Under the pieces are notes generated by a model. It had not been told where the DNA came from. It saw nothing but the letters and a program-made list of their open reading frames with translations, and searched no databases. A DNA stretch of 64,000 bases, taken from assembly GCA_019801415.1 (NCBI GenBank), contig JAHVJD010000004.1:62001-126000 (forward strand). Direction: 5' to 3'. Shown here in pieces: positions 37,102-46,359 of the stretch; the stretch's first letter is position 1, and each line of letters opens with the position of its first letter. The translations under genes were made by a program, and so were the position numbers. This DNA is from Nocardioides marinus. Lineage in GTDB: Bacteria; Pseudomonadota; Alphaproteobacteria; Rhodobacterales; Rhodobacteraceae.

Positions 37102-38697
37102 TTACTTGGTCACGTTCCAGTAAGCGGCGGCGGTGATCGCACCACCGAGGTTGAGGCCCTCGACATTCTCGGCAATGCCGACCTGCTCCACCTTTTGGAA
37201 CATGATGGCAAAGGGCGAGGTCTCGCGGAATTCGGCCTGGATTTCCTGATAGAGCTTCGCGCGAGTCTCGGTATCGCCCTCAACGACGGCGGCGGCGGTC
37301 TTTTCGGTCAGACCGCCGGTGTCCCAGCTGTTGCGCCAGGCCAGAAGGCCGGTGGCGTTGGCCTCGTCGGAGTTGTCCGGGTTATAGGCGAAAGTGCCGG
37401 CGTTGGTCTGTGGATCGGGGTAGTCCGGCCCCCAGGCGCCAAGGTAGATGTCCAGTTCGCGGGCGCGGTATTTTCCGAGGATCTGTTTGCCGGTGCCGAC
37501 TTCCAGGTTCACCTTGATGCCCGCCTGGCCGAAGGTGTTCTGCAGGGACTGGGCGATCTCCAGCCGCTCCTGCGCCTCGCGCACGCCGATGGTCAGCTCC
37601 ATGCCGTCCACGCCTGCCTCTTCCAGCAGCGCCTTGGCCTTGTCCAGATCCAGCGAGAAGGGGTTTTTATCCACGGCGCCGAGGTAGGTCTTGGGCAGGA
37701 AATTCTGGTGCTTTACATAAGCACCCTTGAGGAAGCTGTTTTCCATCCCGTCATAGTCGATCAGGTACTTCAGCGCCTGACGCACCTGCGGCTTGGACAG
37801 GTCCGGGTGCTTCTGGTTGGCAGAGATATACATCAGGCGGCCGCGCATCTCTTCGAGGATCTCGACACCTTCGGCAGCGCGCACGCCCTCGACGTCAGAG
37901 GGGTTCAGGTCACGGGCCACGTCGATGTCGCCGCGTTCCAGCATCAGGCGCTGGGTGGCGGATTCCTGGACGTGGCGCACGATCACGCGCTTCATCGCCG
38001 GCGCACCGTCGTAATAGTCCTGGTTGGCGGTCAGGGTGACGCTTTCCTTCGGCTTCCAGCTGGCCAGGCTGTAGGGGCCGGAACCGGCCGAGTTGGTGGC
38101 GAGCCAGGCATTGCCCATGTCGCCATCGACCTCGTGCTCCATCACCAGTTTCTCGTCGACGATGGCGCCGATGGTGGCGGTCAGGCAGTTCAGCACGAAA
38201 GAGGTCGCGTAGCGTTTGTCGGTGGTGATCGACACCGTATTGCCATCGACCACGATGGTTTCATCCACGTTTTCCGGGGTGAAGCCAAACTGGGTGATGA
38301 TGAAGGACGGGGTCTTGTTCAGCAGCACCGCGCGCTTCAGCGAAAACGCGACGTCCTCGGCGCGCACCGGGTTGCCGGAGTGGAACTTGACGCCCTCGCG
38401 CATGGTGAAGGTGATGGTGCGGCCATCCTCGGAGACGGTCCAGCTTTCGGCCAGATCGGGCTGGAAGCCCGCGTCCAGATCGGCCGGGTCAAAATTGACC
38501 AGCTTGCCGTAGATGTTGCGGATCACGTCGGCCCCCGCAAATTCAAAGCTTTGCGCGGGATCCAGGGTGGTGATGTCGTCAATGCGGTTGGCGATCACCA
38601 GCATGTTGTCCGGCGTCGCAGCCAGTGCAGGCATCGCGGTCACGCCCAGGGCAAGCCCCAGTGCGGCGGATCCGAGCAAGCGGTTGAATGCGTTCAT
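37102..38697 (-). CDS. Dipeptide/oligopeptide ABC importer substrate-binding protein (DppA type)
   Basis: A 531-residue periplasmic receptor of the SBP_bac_5 family with a signal peptide (about 1-27, cleaved after PALA). Family landmarks are LDPAQSFEFAGADVIRNIYG, FTMREGVKFHSGNPVRAEDV and the C-terminal LGAWGPDYPDP. It delivers peptides to the downstream permeases. The dipeptidase gene precedes it by 81 nt on the same strand. Confidence 0.93.
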   Translation of the reverse strand: MNAFNRLLGSAALGLALGVTAMPALAATPDNMLVIANRIDDITTLDPAQSFEFAGADVIRNIYGKLVNFDPADLDAGFQPDLAESWTVSEDGRTITFTMREGVKFHSGNPVRAEDVAFSLKRAVLLNKTPSFIITQFGFTPENVDETIVVDGNTVSITTDKRYATSFVLNCLTATIGAIVDEKLVMEHEVDGDMGNAWLATNSAGSGPYSLASWKPKESVTLTANQDYYDGAPAMKRVIVRHVQESATQRLMLERGDIDVARDLNPSDVEGVRAAEGVEILEEMRGRLMYISANQKHPDLSKPQVRQALKYLIDYDGMENSFLKGAYVKHQNFLPKTYLGAVDKNPFSLDLDKAKALLEEAGVDGMELTIGVREAQERLEIAQSLQNTFGQAGIKVNLEVGTGKQILGKYRARELDIYLGAWGPDYPDPQTNAGTFAYNPDNSDEANATGLLAWRNSWDTGGLTEKTAAAVVEGDTETRAKLYQEIQAEFRETSPFAIMFQKVEQVGIAENVEGLNLGGAITAAAYWNVTK

Positions 38698-38778
38698 TTC
38701 AATACTCCCTGTTTTGGTTATCTTGTTGGTTTGTTGTTGTGCCTGCCGGTTCGCGACAGTTGTCCGCCCAAGGGCGGG

Positions 38779-39843
38779 TCAGCTCCAGGTCTTGTCCAGA
38801 ACCCGCAGCCAATTCTCGTGGCAAAGCTTGGTCATCAGCGCATCGTCGTATCCATGCGCCCGCATCGCTTGCCGCAGCTTCGGCAGCCCCGCGACGGTGC
38901 CGATTTCGGCGGGCACGGTGGCCCCATCGAAATCGGACCCCATGCCGACCCGGTCTTCCCCCAGCACGTCGATCAGGTAATCGAGATGCCGGATCATCTG
39001 CTCGATCGGCGTGTCCGCCTCCATTCGTCCGTCCTGACGCAGGAAGGCCACCGCGAAGTTCAGCCCGACCATGCCATCACTGTCGCGGATCGCGTGCAGC
39101 TGGCGGTCGGTCAGGTTGCGGCTGTGCGGGCAAAGGGCATGGGCGTTGGAATGGGTGGCCACCAGCGGCGCATCGCTGTGTTCGGCAACGTTCCAGAAGC
39201 CTGCCTCGTTCAGATGCGACAGGTCCACCATGATCTTCATCTGGTTGCAGGCCTTGACCAGCCGGATGCCATCCTCGGTCAGCCCCGGCCCGGTGTCGCC
39301 GGTCGACGGATAGCGGAACGGCACCCCGTGGCCAAAGATCGTCGGGCGGCTCCAGACCGGGCCGAGCGAGCGCAACCCGGCGGCGTAAAGCACCTCCAGC
39401 ATGTCGAAATCGCGGTCAATCGCTTCGGCACCCTCCATGTGCATGACGGCGGCGAGGGTGCCTTTGGCCATCGCGGTGCGGATGGCATCGGTGCTGCAGC
39501 AGATGCGAAGCGCGCCGCTGCGCTCCAGCCGGTGCAGGATTGCGGCCTGCGAGAGCGCGGCTCTCGTGGCGGCTGACAGCTCGACCATCGGGGGCAGGGG
39601 CAGGTCATAGCTTTCGGACATCATCTCTGAATCGTCCAGCGCCTTGTCCGGACTGGGGACGTAGATCGCGAAGAACCCGCCGCCAAATCCGCCCGCCCGT
39701 GCTTTCACCAGATCGATCTGGTTGCCGCCGTCACCAAGAAACCCGTCTGTTTCGCCGGAGACGTCCCCGTTGTGAATGCGCAGCAGAAGATCATTGTGCC
39801 CGTCGAAAATCAGGGGAGCTTGCATCAAATCTATCCATTCCAT
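38779..39843 (-). CDS. Membrane-dipeptidase family (M19) dipeptidase
   Basis: A 354-residue zinc dipeptidase of the renal dipeptidase family. Ligands are visible as the H-x-D of DGHNDLLL near the N-terminus, the glutamate in HMEGAEAI, the histidines in THSNAHALCPHSRNL and the aspartate in GMGSDFDG. It has no signal peptide, so it acts in the cytoplasm, cleaving dipeptides (often including D-amino acid or non-standard ones) brought in by the ABC importer of the same operon. The start is either the ATG at 39843 or an ATG six codons later; neither has a strong ribosome site. Confidence 0.9.
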   Translation of the reverse strand: MEWIDLMQAPLIFDGHNDLLLRIHNGDVSGETDGFLGDGGNQIDLVKARAGGFGGGFFAIYVPSPDKALDDSEMMSESYDLPLPPMVELSAATRAALSQAAILHRLERSGALRICCSTDAIRTAMAKGTLAAVMHMEGAEAIDRDFDMLEVLYAAGLRSLGPVWSRPTIFGHGVPFRYPSTGDTGPGLTEDGIRLVKACNQMKIMVDLSHLNEAGFWNVAEHSDAPLVATHSNAHALCPHSRNLTDRQLHAIRDSDGMVGLNFAVAFLRQDGRMEADTPIEQMIRHLDYLIDVLGEDRVGMGSDFDGATVPAEIGTVAGLPKLRQAMRAHGYDDALMTKLCHENWLRVLDKTWS

Positions 39844-40289
39844 TCAAACTGTCGGTCGCGCCCTCGGACCGCTGCGGCCCGGTAAAGCGAACAGTCATTC
39901 TCTAATTGCGACATAAAGTCTTACGCAGATCGGCAAACGGAGCAAGAGAGAGATGAAACTTGTTAAGTATCGTGAGGGGCGACGGACCAGCGCGAAACGA
40001 TTTGCCTTGTTCTGGCGCAATTCGATACAGGAGCCCCGCGTCAGGTGTCGTCAGGGCGGGCGGGGGCCTTCGCAACAGCCTGTGACGGGGCGAGGTATTC
40101 AAGTATACCCGTGTGAGCCCAATATCCGGGCGGGTTGGGACCGGTACGTGATCGCACGCCTATCGCGAACGGCCTTTCGGACGTCAGATCCTGCAATTTG
40201 CTGGTTTTTCGGTGCGAGAGAATAAATGCGAATTTTGGTGTCTTTTGGGCTTGCGTCTCCCTCGCGCTGCGCGTAAACCCCGCCGCAGT
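39844..40289. other. 446-bp intergenic region before tRNA-Arg, no recognised gene
   Basis: This stretch should hold the promoter of the minus-strand dipeptidase/ABC operon and that of tRNA-Arg. A 90-codon frame (39953-40225, plus strand) with a purine-rich leader exists, but its product looks like nothing known and is rich in arginine and proline as random GC-rich frames are. No integrase, attachment-site repeat or insertion sequence is seen next to the tRNA. Confidence 0.5.
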
Positions 40290-40366
40290 GGACCGATAGC
40301 TCAGCTGGATAGAGTACTTGACTACGAATCAAGGGGTCGGGGGTTCGAATCCTCCTCGGTCCGCCA
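40290..40366 (+). tRNA. tRNA-Arg (anticodon ACG)
   Basis: A complete 77-nt cloverleaf. The acceptor arms GGACCGA and TCGGTCC are followed by discriminator G and an encoded CCA. The anticodon stem CTTGA/TCAAG encloses loop CTACGAA, with anticodon ACG at 40324-40326, and the T arm reads GTTCGAATC. The ACG anticodon needs deamination to ICG by TadA to read all CGN-U/C/A codons. Confidence 0.97.
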
Positions 40367-40670
40367 CTACCTCCCCTCCGAACATTTAGTGACAGATGCA
40401 CGCCACGTGCCGTTCGGTGCTCCGGGCATGCGCGTTTGTTGCGCTTTGCAGTGATGCCTTCTGCTGCCGGAAGAGCAGGGACCTGGGGCTTGGCTACCGC
40501 TGGATTTCGCCACATGTGGGATTGACGGTGGGGTAAGCGTCTGTCGGCGCAGGGTTATTTGCCTGCTGCATAGCACCAATGCCTGCACTGCATACCCTAT
40601 GCGATATCGGCATTTCACATAATTTCTTCTGCGCAGTAGCGTGCCGTCATAATCACAGGGAGTATGCCTA
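40367..40670 (+). other. 304-bp region upstream of the second dipeptide ABC operon
   Basis: No gene is seen here. It contains a 13-bp palindrome at 40590-40602 and a ribosome site CAGGGAG just before the receptor ATG. The promoter of the operon should lie between about 40600 and 40655, a relatively AT-rich stretch. Confidence 0.5.
40590..40602 (+). promoter_or_regulatory. Palindrome GCATA-CCC-TATGC, candidate LysR binding site
   Basis: Perfect 5-bp arms around a 3-nt centre lie about 70 bp before the receptor ATG. The core ATA-N3-TAT and the overall size fit a LysR-type half palindrome. The operon ends with its own LysR gene, which is the likely binder. Confidence 0.4.
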
Positions 40671-42233
40671 ATGACGAAACTTGTCAGAAGCCTGGCGGCC
40701 GCGGTCGCTGTGGCGGCGATGGTACCTATGGCTTATGCCGAGACCACCGTTCGCGTTGCCTATGACGCGGACCCGGTCTCGCTTGACCCGCACGAGCAGC
40801 TGTCTGGCGGTACATTGCAGATGTCGCACATGGTGTTTGATCCGCTGGTGCGCTGGACGCAGGACTTGCAGTTCGAAGCGCGCCTGGCCGAGAGCTGGGA
40901 GCAGATCGACGAAACCACCATGCGCTTCAAGTTGCGCGAGGGGGTGACGTTCCACAGCGGCAACACGCTGACGGCCAAGGACGTTGACTGGACCTTTGAC
41001 CGCCTGAAGCGCAGCGATGACTTCAAGGGTATTTTCGCCCCGTTCACCGACGTGGAAGTGGTCGACGATCTGACTTTCGATCTCAAGACCTCGGAACCCT
41101 ATCCGCTGGTCCTGCATACCGCGACCTACATCTTCCCGATGGACAGCGCCTTCTACACCGGCACCAGCGAAGACGGTAAAGACAAGTCCGAGCTGGTCAA
41201 ACATGGCGACAGCTTTGCGTCGCGCAACGTTTCCGGCACCGGTCCGTTCGTGGTCACCGAGCGGGAACAGGGCGTGCGCGTCGTGTTCGAGCGTTTTGAC
41301 GGTTACTGGGACGCGGATGCGGGGAACGTCGACAAGATCGTGCTGACCCCGATCAAGGAAGACCCGACCCGCGTGGCGGCCCTGCTGTCCGGCGACGTCG
41401 ACTTCATCGCGCCGGTTCCGCCGACCGACCTCAAGCGGGTTGAAGGGGCCGATGGCGTCGAGCTGATCACCATGCCCGGTACGCGCATCATCACCTTCCA
41501 GATGAACCAGGAACGGGTCGAAGCCTTCAAGGACGCGCGCGTGCGCAAGGCGATCGACTACGCCGTCAACAATGCCGGCATCGTCGACCGTATCATGCGT
41601 GGCTTCGGAACCGTGGCAGGCCAGGCCAGCCCGGATGGCTACCTGGGCTACAACGAAGCCTATGCACCGCGCTACGACTTGGAAAAAGCCAAGGCCCTGA
41701 TGGCCGAGGCAGGCTATGCCGACGGCTTCTCCATCACCATGATGGCGCCGAACAACCGCTACGTGAACGACGACAAGATCGCGCAGGCGGTGGCCTCGAT
41801 GCTGGCGCAGATCAACATCAAGGTTGACCTGCAGACCATGCCCAAGGCGCAGTACTGGCCCACGTTCGACGAGCGCGCGGCCGACATGATGATGATCGGC
41901 TGGCACGCGGACACCGAGGATTCGGCCAACTTCCACCAGTTCCTGACCGCCTGCCCGGACAAGGAAACCGGCAACGGCCAGTACAACTCGGGCAACTACT
42001 GCAACGAGGAAGCTGACGCGCTGATGAACCAGGCGAACGCGGAAACCGATCCGGACAAACGCGCCGAGCTGCTGCAGAAGCTGGAAGGCATTCTGTACGA
42101 CGAGGCCGCCTTTATCCCGCTGCACTGGCAGAACCTGGCCTGGGGCGCGAAGTCCGGCATGAACGCGGCAGAGATCGTGAACGCGCTGAACTTCCCCTAC
42201 TTCGGCGACTTGGTCGTCGAGACCGGCAGCTAA
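40671..42233 (+). CDS. Dipeptide-type ABC importer substrate-binding protein
   Basis: A 520-residue SBP_bac_5 receptor with a signal peptide (about 1-23, cleaved after AYA). Landmarks are DPVSLDPHEQLSGGTLQMSH, FKLREGVTFHSGNTLTAKDV and MMMIGWHADTEDSANFHQF. The last replaces the usual GWxxDYPDP, suggesting a different ligand preference from the receptor at 37-38 kb. It starts the operon receptor, permease, permease, ATPase, ATPase, LysR. Confidence 0.92.
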   Translation: MTKLVRSLAAAVAVAAMVPMAYAETTVRVAYDADPVSLDPHEQLSGGTLQMSHMVFDPLVRWTQDLQFEARLAESWEQIDETTMRFKLREGVTFHSGNTLTAKDVDWTFDRLKRSDDFKGIFAPFTDVEVVDDLTFDLKTSEPYPLVLHTATYIFPMDSAFYTGTSEDGKDKSELVKHGDSFASRNVSGTGPFVVTEREQGVRVVFERFDGYWDADAGNVDKIVLTPIKEDPTRVAALLSGDVDFIAPVPPTDLKRVEGADGVELITMPGTRIITFQMNQERVEAFKDARVRKAIDYAVNNAGIVDRIMRGFGTVAGQASPDGYLGYNEAYAPRYDLEKAKALMAEAGYADGFSITMMAPNNRYVNDDKIAQAVASMLAQINIKVDLQTMPKAQYWPTFDERAADMMMIGWHADTEDSANFHQFLTACPDKETGNGQYNSGNYCNEEADALMNQANAETDPDKRAELLQKLEGILYDEAAFIPLHWQNLAWGAKSGMNAAEIVNALNFPYFGDLVVETGS

Positions 42234-42254
42234 GCCAGCCCTGCAAAAGACACA

Positions 42255-42280
42255 CCGGGGCGGCGCCGCTGCCGCCCCGG
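42255..42280 (+). other. Strong stem-loop between receptor and permease genes
   Basis: A perfect 10-bp stem, CCGGGGCGGC with GCCGCCCCGG, and a 6-nt loop lie 21 nt after the receptor stop. No T tract follows, so it is more likely an mRNA-stabilising element that raises receptor over permease expression than a full terminator. Confidence 0.6.
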
Positions 42281-42380
42281 CCACCCAGCCAGAAGAACTG
42301 CAGCCACCGGGCTGCGCATGCGGGAGCCGTGCCGGATGGCGCATCCTGCGTGCTGAACAAATTCTACAAAGGTCAGGAAG

Positions 42381-43361
42381 ATGTTTGCCTATCTCGCCAA
42401 GCGAGTGATTCAGGCGATTGCCGTGATGTTCGTCATCTCGCTGATCGCCTTTGCCATCCAGGGCAACCTGGGCGACCCGCTGCGTGAGCTGGTCGGCCAG
42501 TCCGTCTCTGAGGAAGTGCGCCAGCAGCTGCGCGATGAGTTGGGGCTGAATGACAGCTTCGTGACCCAATACCTGCGCTTTGCCGGCAACGCCCTGCAGG
42601 GCGACCTCGGCACCTCGTATTTCTTCAAGGAACCGGCCCTGGACGTGATCCTGAAGAAACTGCCCGCCACGCTGGAGCTGGTGTTCGGCGCGACGCTGAT
42701 CATCATCGGCTTCTCGGTGCCGCTGGGCGTCTATACCGCGATCAAGCCGGACACGATCATCAGTCGCATCATCATGGGCCTGTCGATCGTCGGCATTTCG
42801 ATCCCGGTGTTCCTGACCGCGATCCTGATGATCTTTGTGTTTTCGGTCGAATACGGCTGGCTGCCGTCCTACGGGCGCGGCGATACCGTGCATGTCTGGG
42901 GCTATTGGGAGACCAATTTTGCCACCGCTGACGGCTGGACCCATATCATCCTGCCCTCCTTTGCGCTGGCGTCGATCATGCTACCGCTGTTCGTCCGCCT
43001 GATCCGGGCCGAGATGATGGAAGTGCTGCAGTCGGAATACGTGAAATACGCCAAGGCCAAGGGTATCAAGCCGTGGCGGATCTACTTCGTGCACGCTCTG
43101 AAGAACACGCTGCTGCCGGTGATCACCGTGGGCGGCGTGCAGATCGGCACCATGGTGGCCTACACCATCCTGACCGAGACCGTGTTCCAGTGGCCGGGCA
43201 TGGGCTTCATGTTCCTTGAGGCGGTGAACCGCGTCGATACCCCGCTGATCGTGGCCTACCTGATCGTCGTCGGCTTCATCTTTGTGGTCACCAACACCGT
43301 GGTCGACCTGATCTATGGCCTGGTCAACCCGACCGTGAACATCGCGAGGATGGGCGCATGA
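42381..43361 (+). CDS. Dipeptide-type ABC importer permease (DppB type)
   Basis: A 326-residue permease with six membrane helices and the loop QSEYVKYAKAKGIKPWRIYF near residue 220 that contacts the ATPases. The ATG follows AGGAAG. Its end overlaps the next permease start by 4 nt. Confidence 0.93.
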   Translation: MFAYLAKRVIQAIAVMFVISLIAFAIQGNLGDPLRELVGQSVSEEVRQQLRDELGLNDSFVTQYLRFAGNALQGDLGTSYFFKEPALDVILKKLPATLELVFGATLIIIGFSVPLGVYTAIKPDTIISRIIMGLSIVGISIPVFLTAILMIFVFSVEYGWLPSYGRGDTVHVWGYWETNFATADGWTHIILPSFALASIMLPLFVRLIRAEMMEVLQSEYVKYAKAKGIKPWRIYFVHALKNTLLPVITVGGVQIGTMVAYTILTETVFQWPGMGFMFLEAVNRVDTPLIVAYLIVVGFIFVVTNTVVDLIYGLVNPTVNIARMGA

Positions 43362-44305
43362 GCGAGACAGTGATCCCCAACGACCGCCCGTCGCGCTGGT
43401 CGCGGATGTGGAACTCCAACATGGGTTACAGCTTCCGCCGCAACCCGGTGGCCGTGGTCAGCATGATCGTTTTCCTGATGATCGCCTTCGCGGCCTTCCT
43501 GGCGCCGGTGATTGCGCCCTATGATCCTTATGATCCCGCCAACATTGACATCATGAACTCGGAATACCCGCCGATCTGGGTAGATGGCGCACTGCCTGAA
43601 TTCATGCTGGGCACTGACGATCAGGGCCGCGATCTGTGGTCCACCATCCTGTATGGCACGCGGCTGTCATTGCTGATCGGCATCTGCGCGGTTGCGCTTC
43701 AGGCCTTCCTCGGTATTTCGATTGGTCTGATTGCGGGCTATGTGGGGGGTCGCCTCGACAGCCTGCTGATGCGGCTGGCCGACATTCAGCTGTCCTTCTC
43801 GACGCTGATGGTGGCGATCATCTTCCTGGCCGTGACGCAGGCGATGTTCGGTTCGGATACCTTCAACCGCTACGCGGTGGTGTTCCTGATCGCGGTGATC
43901 GGCGTCGCCGAATGGCCGCAGTACGCCCGCACCGTGCGTGCAACCGTGCTGGCGGAGAAGAAGAAGGAATATGTCGACAGCGCCCGGGTGCTGGGTTTTG
44001 GCCCGCTGCGCATCATGGTGCGGCACATCCTGCCGAACTCGCTGTCGCCGATTTTCGTGATCTCCACCGTGCAGGTCGCCAATGCGATCATCTCCGAGGC
44101 GTCGCTGTCCTTCCTTGGTCTGGGCATGCCGCCGAGCCAGCCGTCGCTGGGCTCGCTGATCTCCTCGGGCTTTGACTATATCTTCTCGGGCAGCTGGTGG
44201 ATCACTGCCATTCCCGGCGTGGTGCTGGTGGTGCTGGTTCTTGTCATCAACCTGCTGGGCGACTGGATGCGCGACGTCCTGAACCCGAAACTTTACAAGG
44301 GGTGA
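43358..44305 (+). CDS. Dipeptide-type ABC importer permease (DppC type)
   Basis: A 315-residue permease with the DppC/OppC landmark LGTDDQGRDLWSTILYGTR and the ATPase-contact loop KKKEYVDSARVLGFGPLRIM near residue 205. It is coupled to the upstream permease (ATGA overlap), and the first ATPase follows directly. Confidence 0.93.
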   Translation: MSETVIPNDRPSRWSRMWNSNMGYSFRRNPVAVVSMIVFLMIAFAAFLAPVIAPYDPYDPANIDIMNSEYPPIWVDGALPEFMLGTDDQGRDLWSTILYGTRLSLLIGICAVALQAFLGISIGLIAGYVGGRLDSLLMRLADIQLSFSTLMVAIIFLAVTQAMFGSDTFNRYAVVFLIAVIGVAEWPQYARTVRATVLAEKKKEYVDSARVLGFGPLRIMVRHILPNSLSPIFVISTVQVANAIISEASLSFLGLGMPPSQPSLGSLISSGFDYIFSGSWWITAIPGVVLVVLVLVINLLGDWMRDVLNPKLYKG

Positions 44306-44309
44306 CGTG

Positions 44310-45305
44310 ATGAGCCTTCTTTCCGTACGTGACCTGACCGTCAAATTCGCCATGCGCGACCAGACGGTGACCGCGCTGAATGGCATCTCCTTTGACCTTG
44401 CCAAGGGCGAGCGCCTGGGCATCGTCGGCGAAAGCGGCGCGGGCAAGTCGATCACCGGCTTTTCGCTGATGAACCTGCTCAGCCGCCCCGGCTATATCGA
44501 CAGCGGCAAGATCGAGTTCGAGGGCGAGGATGTCGTCAAGATGTCCGACAAGCGCCTGCGCGATCTGCGCGGAAACCGCATGGCGATGATCTTTCAGGAC
44601 CCGATGGTGACGCTGAACCCGGTGCTGACCATCGGCCAGCAGATGATCGAAACCCTGATGGCGCACCGCAAGCTCAGCCGTGAAGAGGCGCGCCAGATCG
44701 CCATCGTCAAGCTGCGCGAGGTCTATATTCCGTCGCCCGAGGAGCGTCTGGAGCAATACCCGCACGAGCTGTCGGGCGGCATGCGCCAGCGGATCATCAT
44801 CGCGATTGCGCTGCTGCTTGATCCGCAGCTGATCATCGCGGATGAACCGACGACGGCGCTGGACGTGACCATTCAGGCCGACATCATGGAGCTGCTGCTG
44901 GAACTGTGCCAGTCCAACCAGGTGGGGCTGATCCTGATCACCCACGACCTCGGCGTGGTCAGCCAGATGACCGAGCGCACGCTCGTGATGTATGCCGGCC
45001 GCATCATCGAACAGGGCCGCACCCGCGAGATCATCAACGATCCGCAGCACCCTTATACGCAAGGGTTGATCAACGCGCTGCCGCAGCAGACGGTGCCGGG
45101 GCAGCGGCTGAAGCAGATCCCCGGCAACATGCCGGGCCTGGCCAGCATCCCCACCGGCTGCGCCTTCCACCCGCGCTGCAAATACGCCACCGATCTGTGC
45201 CGCAGCCAGATCCCCGAGGTGGTGCAATACGGCGACCTCAAGGTCGCCTGCCACGAGGTGCAGCGCCTGCAAGCAGATGAAGACCGCCAGGAGGTTCGCG
45301 CATGA
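44310..45305 (+). CDS. Dipeptide-type ABC importer ATPase (DppD type)
   Basis: A 331-residue ABC ATPase with Walker A GESGAGKS (near residue 40), signature [15 protein letters not shown], Walker [13 protein letters not shown] and H-loop THD. The C-terminal oligopeptide-transporter extension is present, with the cysteine pattern [15 protein letters not shown] seen in DppD-like proteins. The frame allows ATG at 44307 or 44310. The stop overlaps the next ATPase start. Confidence 0.93.
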   Translation: MSLLSVRDLTVKFAMRDQTVTALNGISFDLAKGERLGIVGESGAGKSITGFSLMNLLSRPGYIDSGKIEFEGEDVVKMSDKRLRDLRGNRMAMIFQDPMVTLNPVLTIGQQMIETLMAHRKLSREEARQIAIVKLREVYIPSPEERLEQYPHELSGGMRQRIIIAIALLLDPQLIIADEPTTALDVTIQADIMELLLELCQSNQVGLILITHDLGVVSQMTERTLVMYAGRIIEQGRTREIINDPQHPYTQGLINALPQQTVPGQRLKQIPGNMPGLASIPTGCAFHPRCKYATDLCRSQIPEVVQYGDLKVACHEVQRLQADEDRQEVRA

Positions 45306-46345
45306 CGGACGCCAAGACAGAGACCCCGCTGCTGGACATCCGCAACCTCGAGAAACGGTTCGACCTGGACCACGGGCTGCTGGAGACGCTGAAGTTCCGC
45401 AAGGGCAAATTCGTCCGCGAGACCCGCTCGGTTCATGCGGTCAACAACATCTCGTTGCAGGCCCGCAAGGGCGAGGCGCTGTGCGTGGTGGGCGAATCCG
45501 GCTGCGGCAAATCCACCGTGGCGCGGCTGGTGGCCGGCCTGCTGACCCCGACCGCGGGGGAAATCCACTATGACGGCCAGCGCATCGACAACCTGTCGCG
45601 CGCGGGCATCCAGCCCCTGCGCAAGAAGATCCAGATGATCTTCCAGAACCCCTATGCCTCGCTCAACCCGCGCATGACCATCCGGCAGGCGCTGGAAGAA
45701 CCGGTGCGCCATCACAACCCCAACGCCTCGGCGGCGGAGGTGCGCGACAAGGTGACCGAGGTGATGCTGTCGGTGGGCGTCGATCCCAGCTGGGCCAAGC
45801 GCTATCCGCATGAATTCTCCGGCGGCCAGCGCCAGCGGATCGCCATCGCGCGGGCGCTGACGGTGAACCCGGAATTCATCATCGCGGATGAGCCGATCAG
45901 CGCGCTGGACGTGTCGATCCAGGCGCAGGTGCTGAACCTGATGCTGGAGGCCAAGGAAAGCCGCGGCCTCACCTATCTGTTCATCACCCACGACCTCAGC
46001 GTGGTGGAGCATTTCGGCACCCGCGTTGCGGTGCTTTACCTCGGGTCGGTCTGCGAGGTTGCCGATACGGCGACCCTGTTCTCCAACCCCAAACACCCTT
46101 ATACTCGGGCGTTGCTGTCCGCGGTGCCGCAGCTGAAGGACGACCGGCCGAACCATATCCGCCTCAAGGGCGAGATCCCGACGCCGATCAACCTGCCCAA
46201 GGGTTGCCCGTTCCAAAGCCGCTGCGCCTTTGCGGGTGCACGTTGTAAAAGTGAAAAGCCCAACGCCATTCACCAGCCCGACGGCAGCATGGTCGCATGC
46301 CATGCCGTCGAGGAAAACAGGCTGGACGAGATGGCGGCCGGTTAA
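45302..46345 (+). CDS. Dipeptide-type ABC importer ATPase (DppF type)
   Basis: A 347-residue ABC ATPase with Walker A GESGCGKST (near residues 63-71), signature [15 protein letters not shown], Walker B FIIADEPISALD and H-loop THD. It has the C-terminal cysteine-containing extension (GCPFQSRCAFAGARC). An N-terminal insertion after LEKRFDLDHG, with LETLKFRKGKF, is longer than in standard DppF. It overlaps the DppD-type gene by 4 nt; the LysR gene begins 14 nt after it. Confidence 0.93.
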   Translation: MTDAKTETPLLDIRNLEKRFDLDHGLLETLKFRKGKFVRETRSVHAVNNISLQARKGEALCVVGESGCGKSTVARLVAGLLTPTAGEIHYDGQRIDNLSRAGIQPLRKKIQMIFQNPYASLNPRMTIRQALEEPVRHHNPNASAAEVRDKVTEVMLSVGVDPSWAKRYPHEFSGGQRQRIAIARALTVNPEFIIADEPISALDVSIQAQVLNLMLEAKESRGLTYLFITHDLSVVEHFGTRVAVLYLGSVCEVADTATLFSNPKHPYTRALLSAVPQLKDDRPNHIRLKGEIPTPINLPKGCPFQSRCAFAGARCKSEKPNAIHQPDGSMVACHAVEENRLDEMAAG

Positions 46346-46359
46346 GACGGGACGCCCAG

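Noticed and set aside
39953-40225. A 90-codon frame beside tRNA-Arg with a purine-rich leader
   Set aside because: No recognisable domain, a composition like a random GC-rich frame, and no conserved neighbours. It is kept only as part of the intergenic description.
40290-40366. tRNA-Arg as a possible integration site for a mobile element
   Set aside because: No integrase, no direct repeat of the tRNA 3' end and no change in gene style were found on either side.
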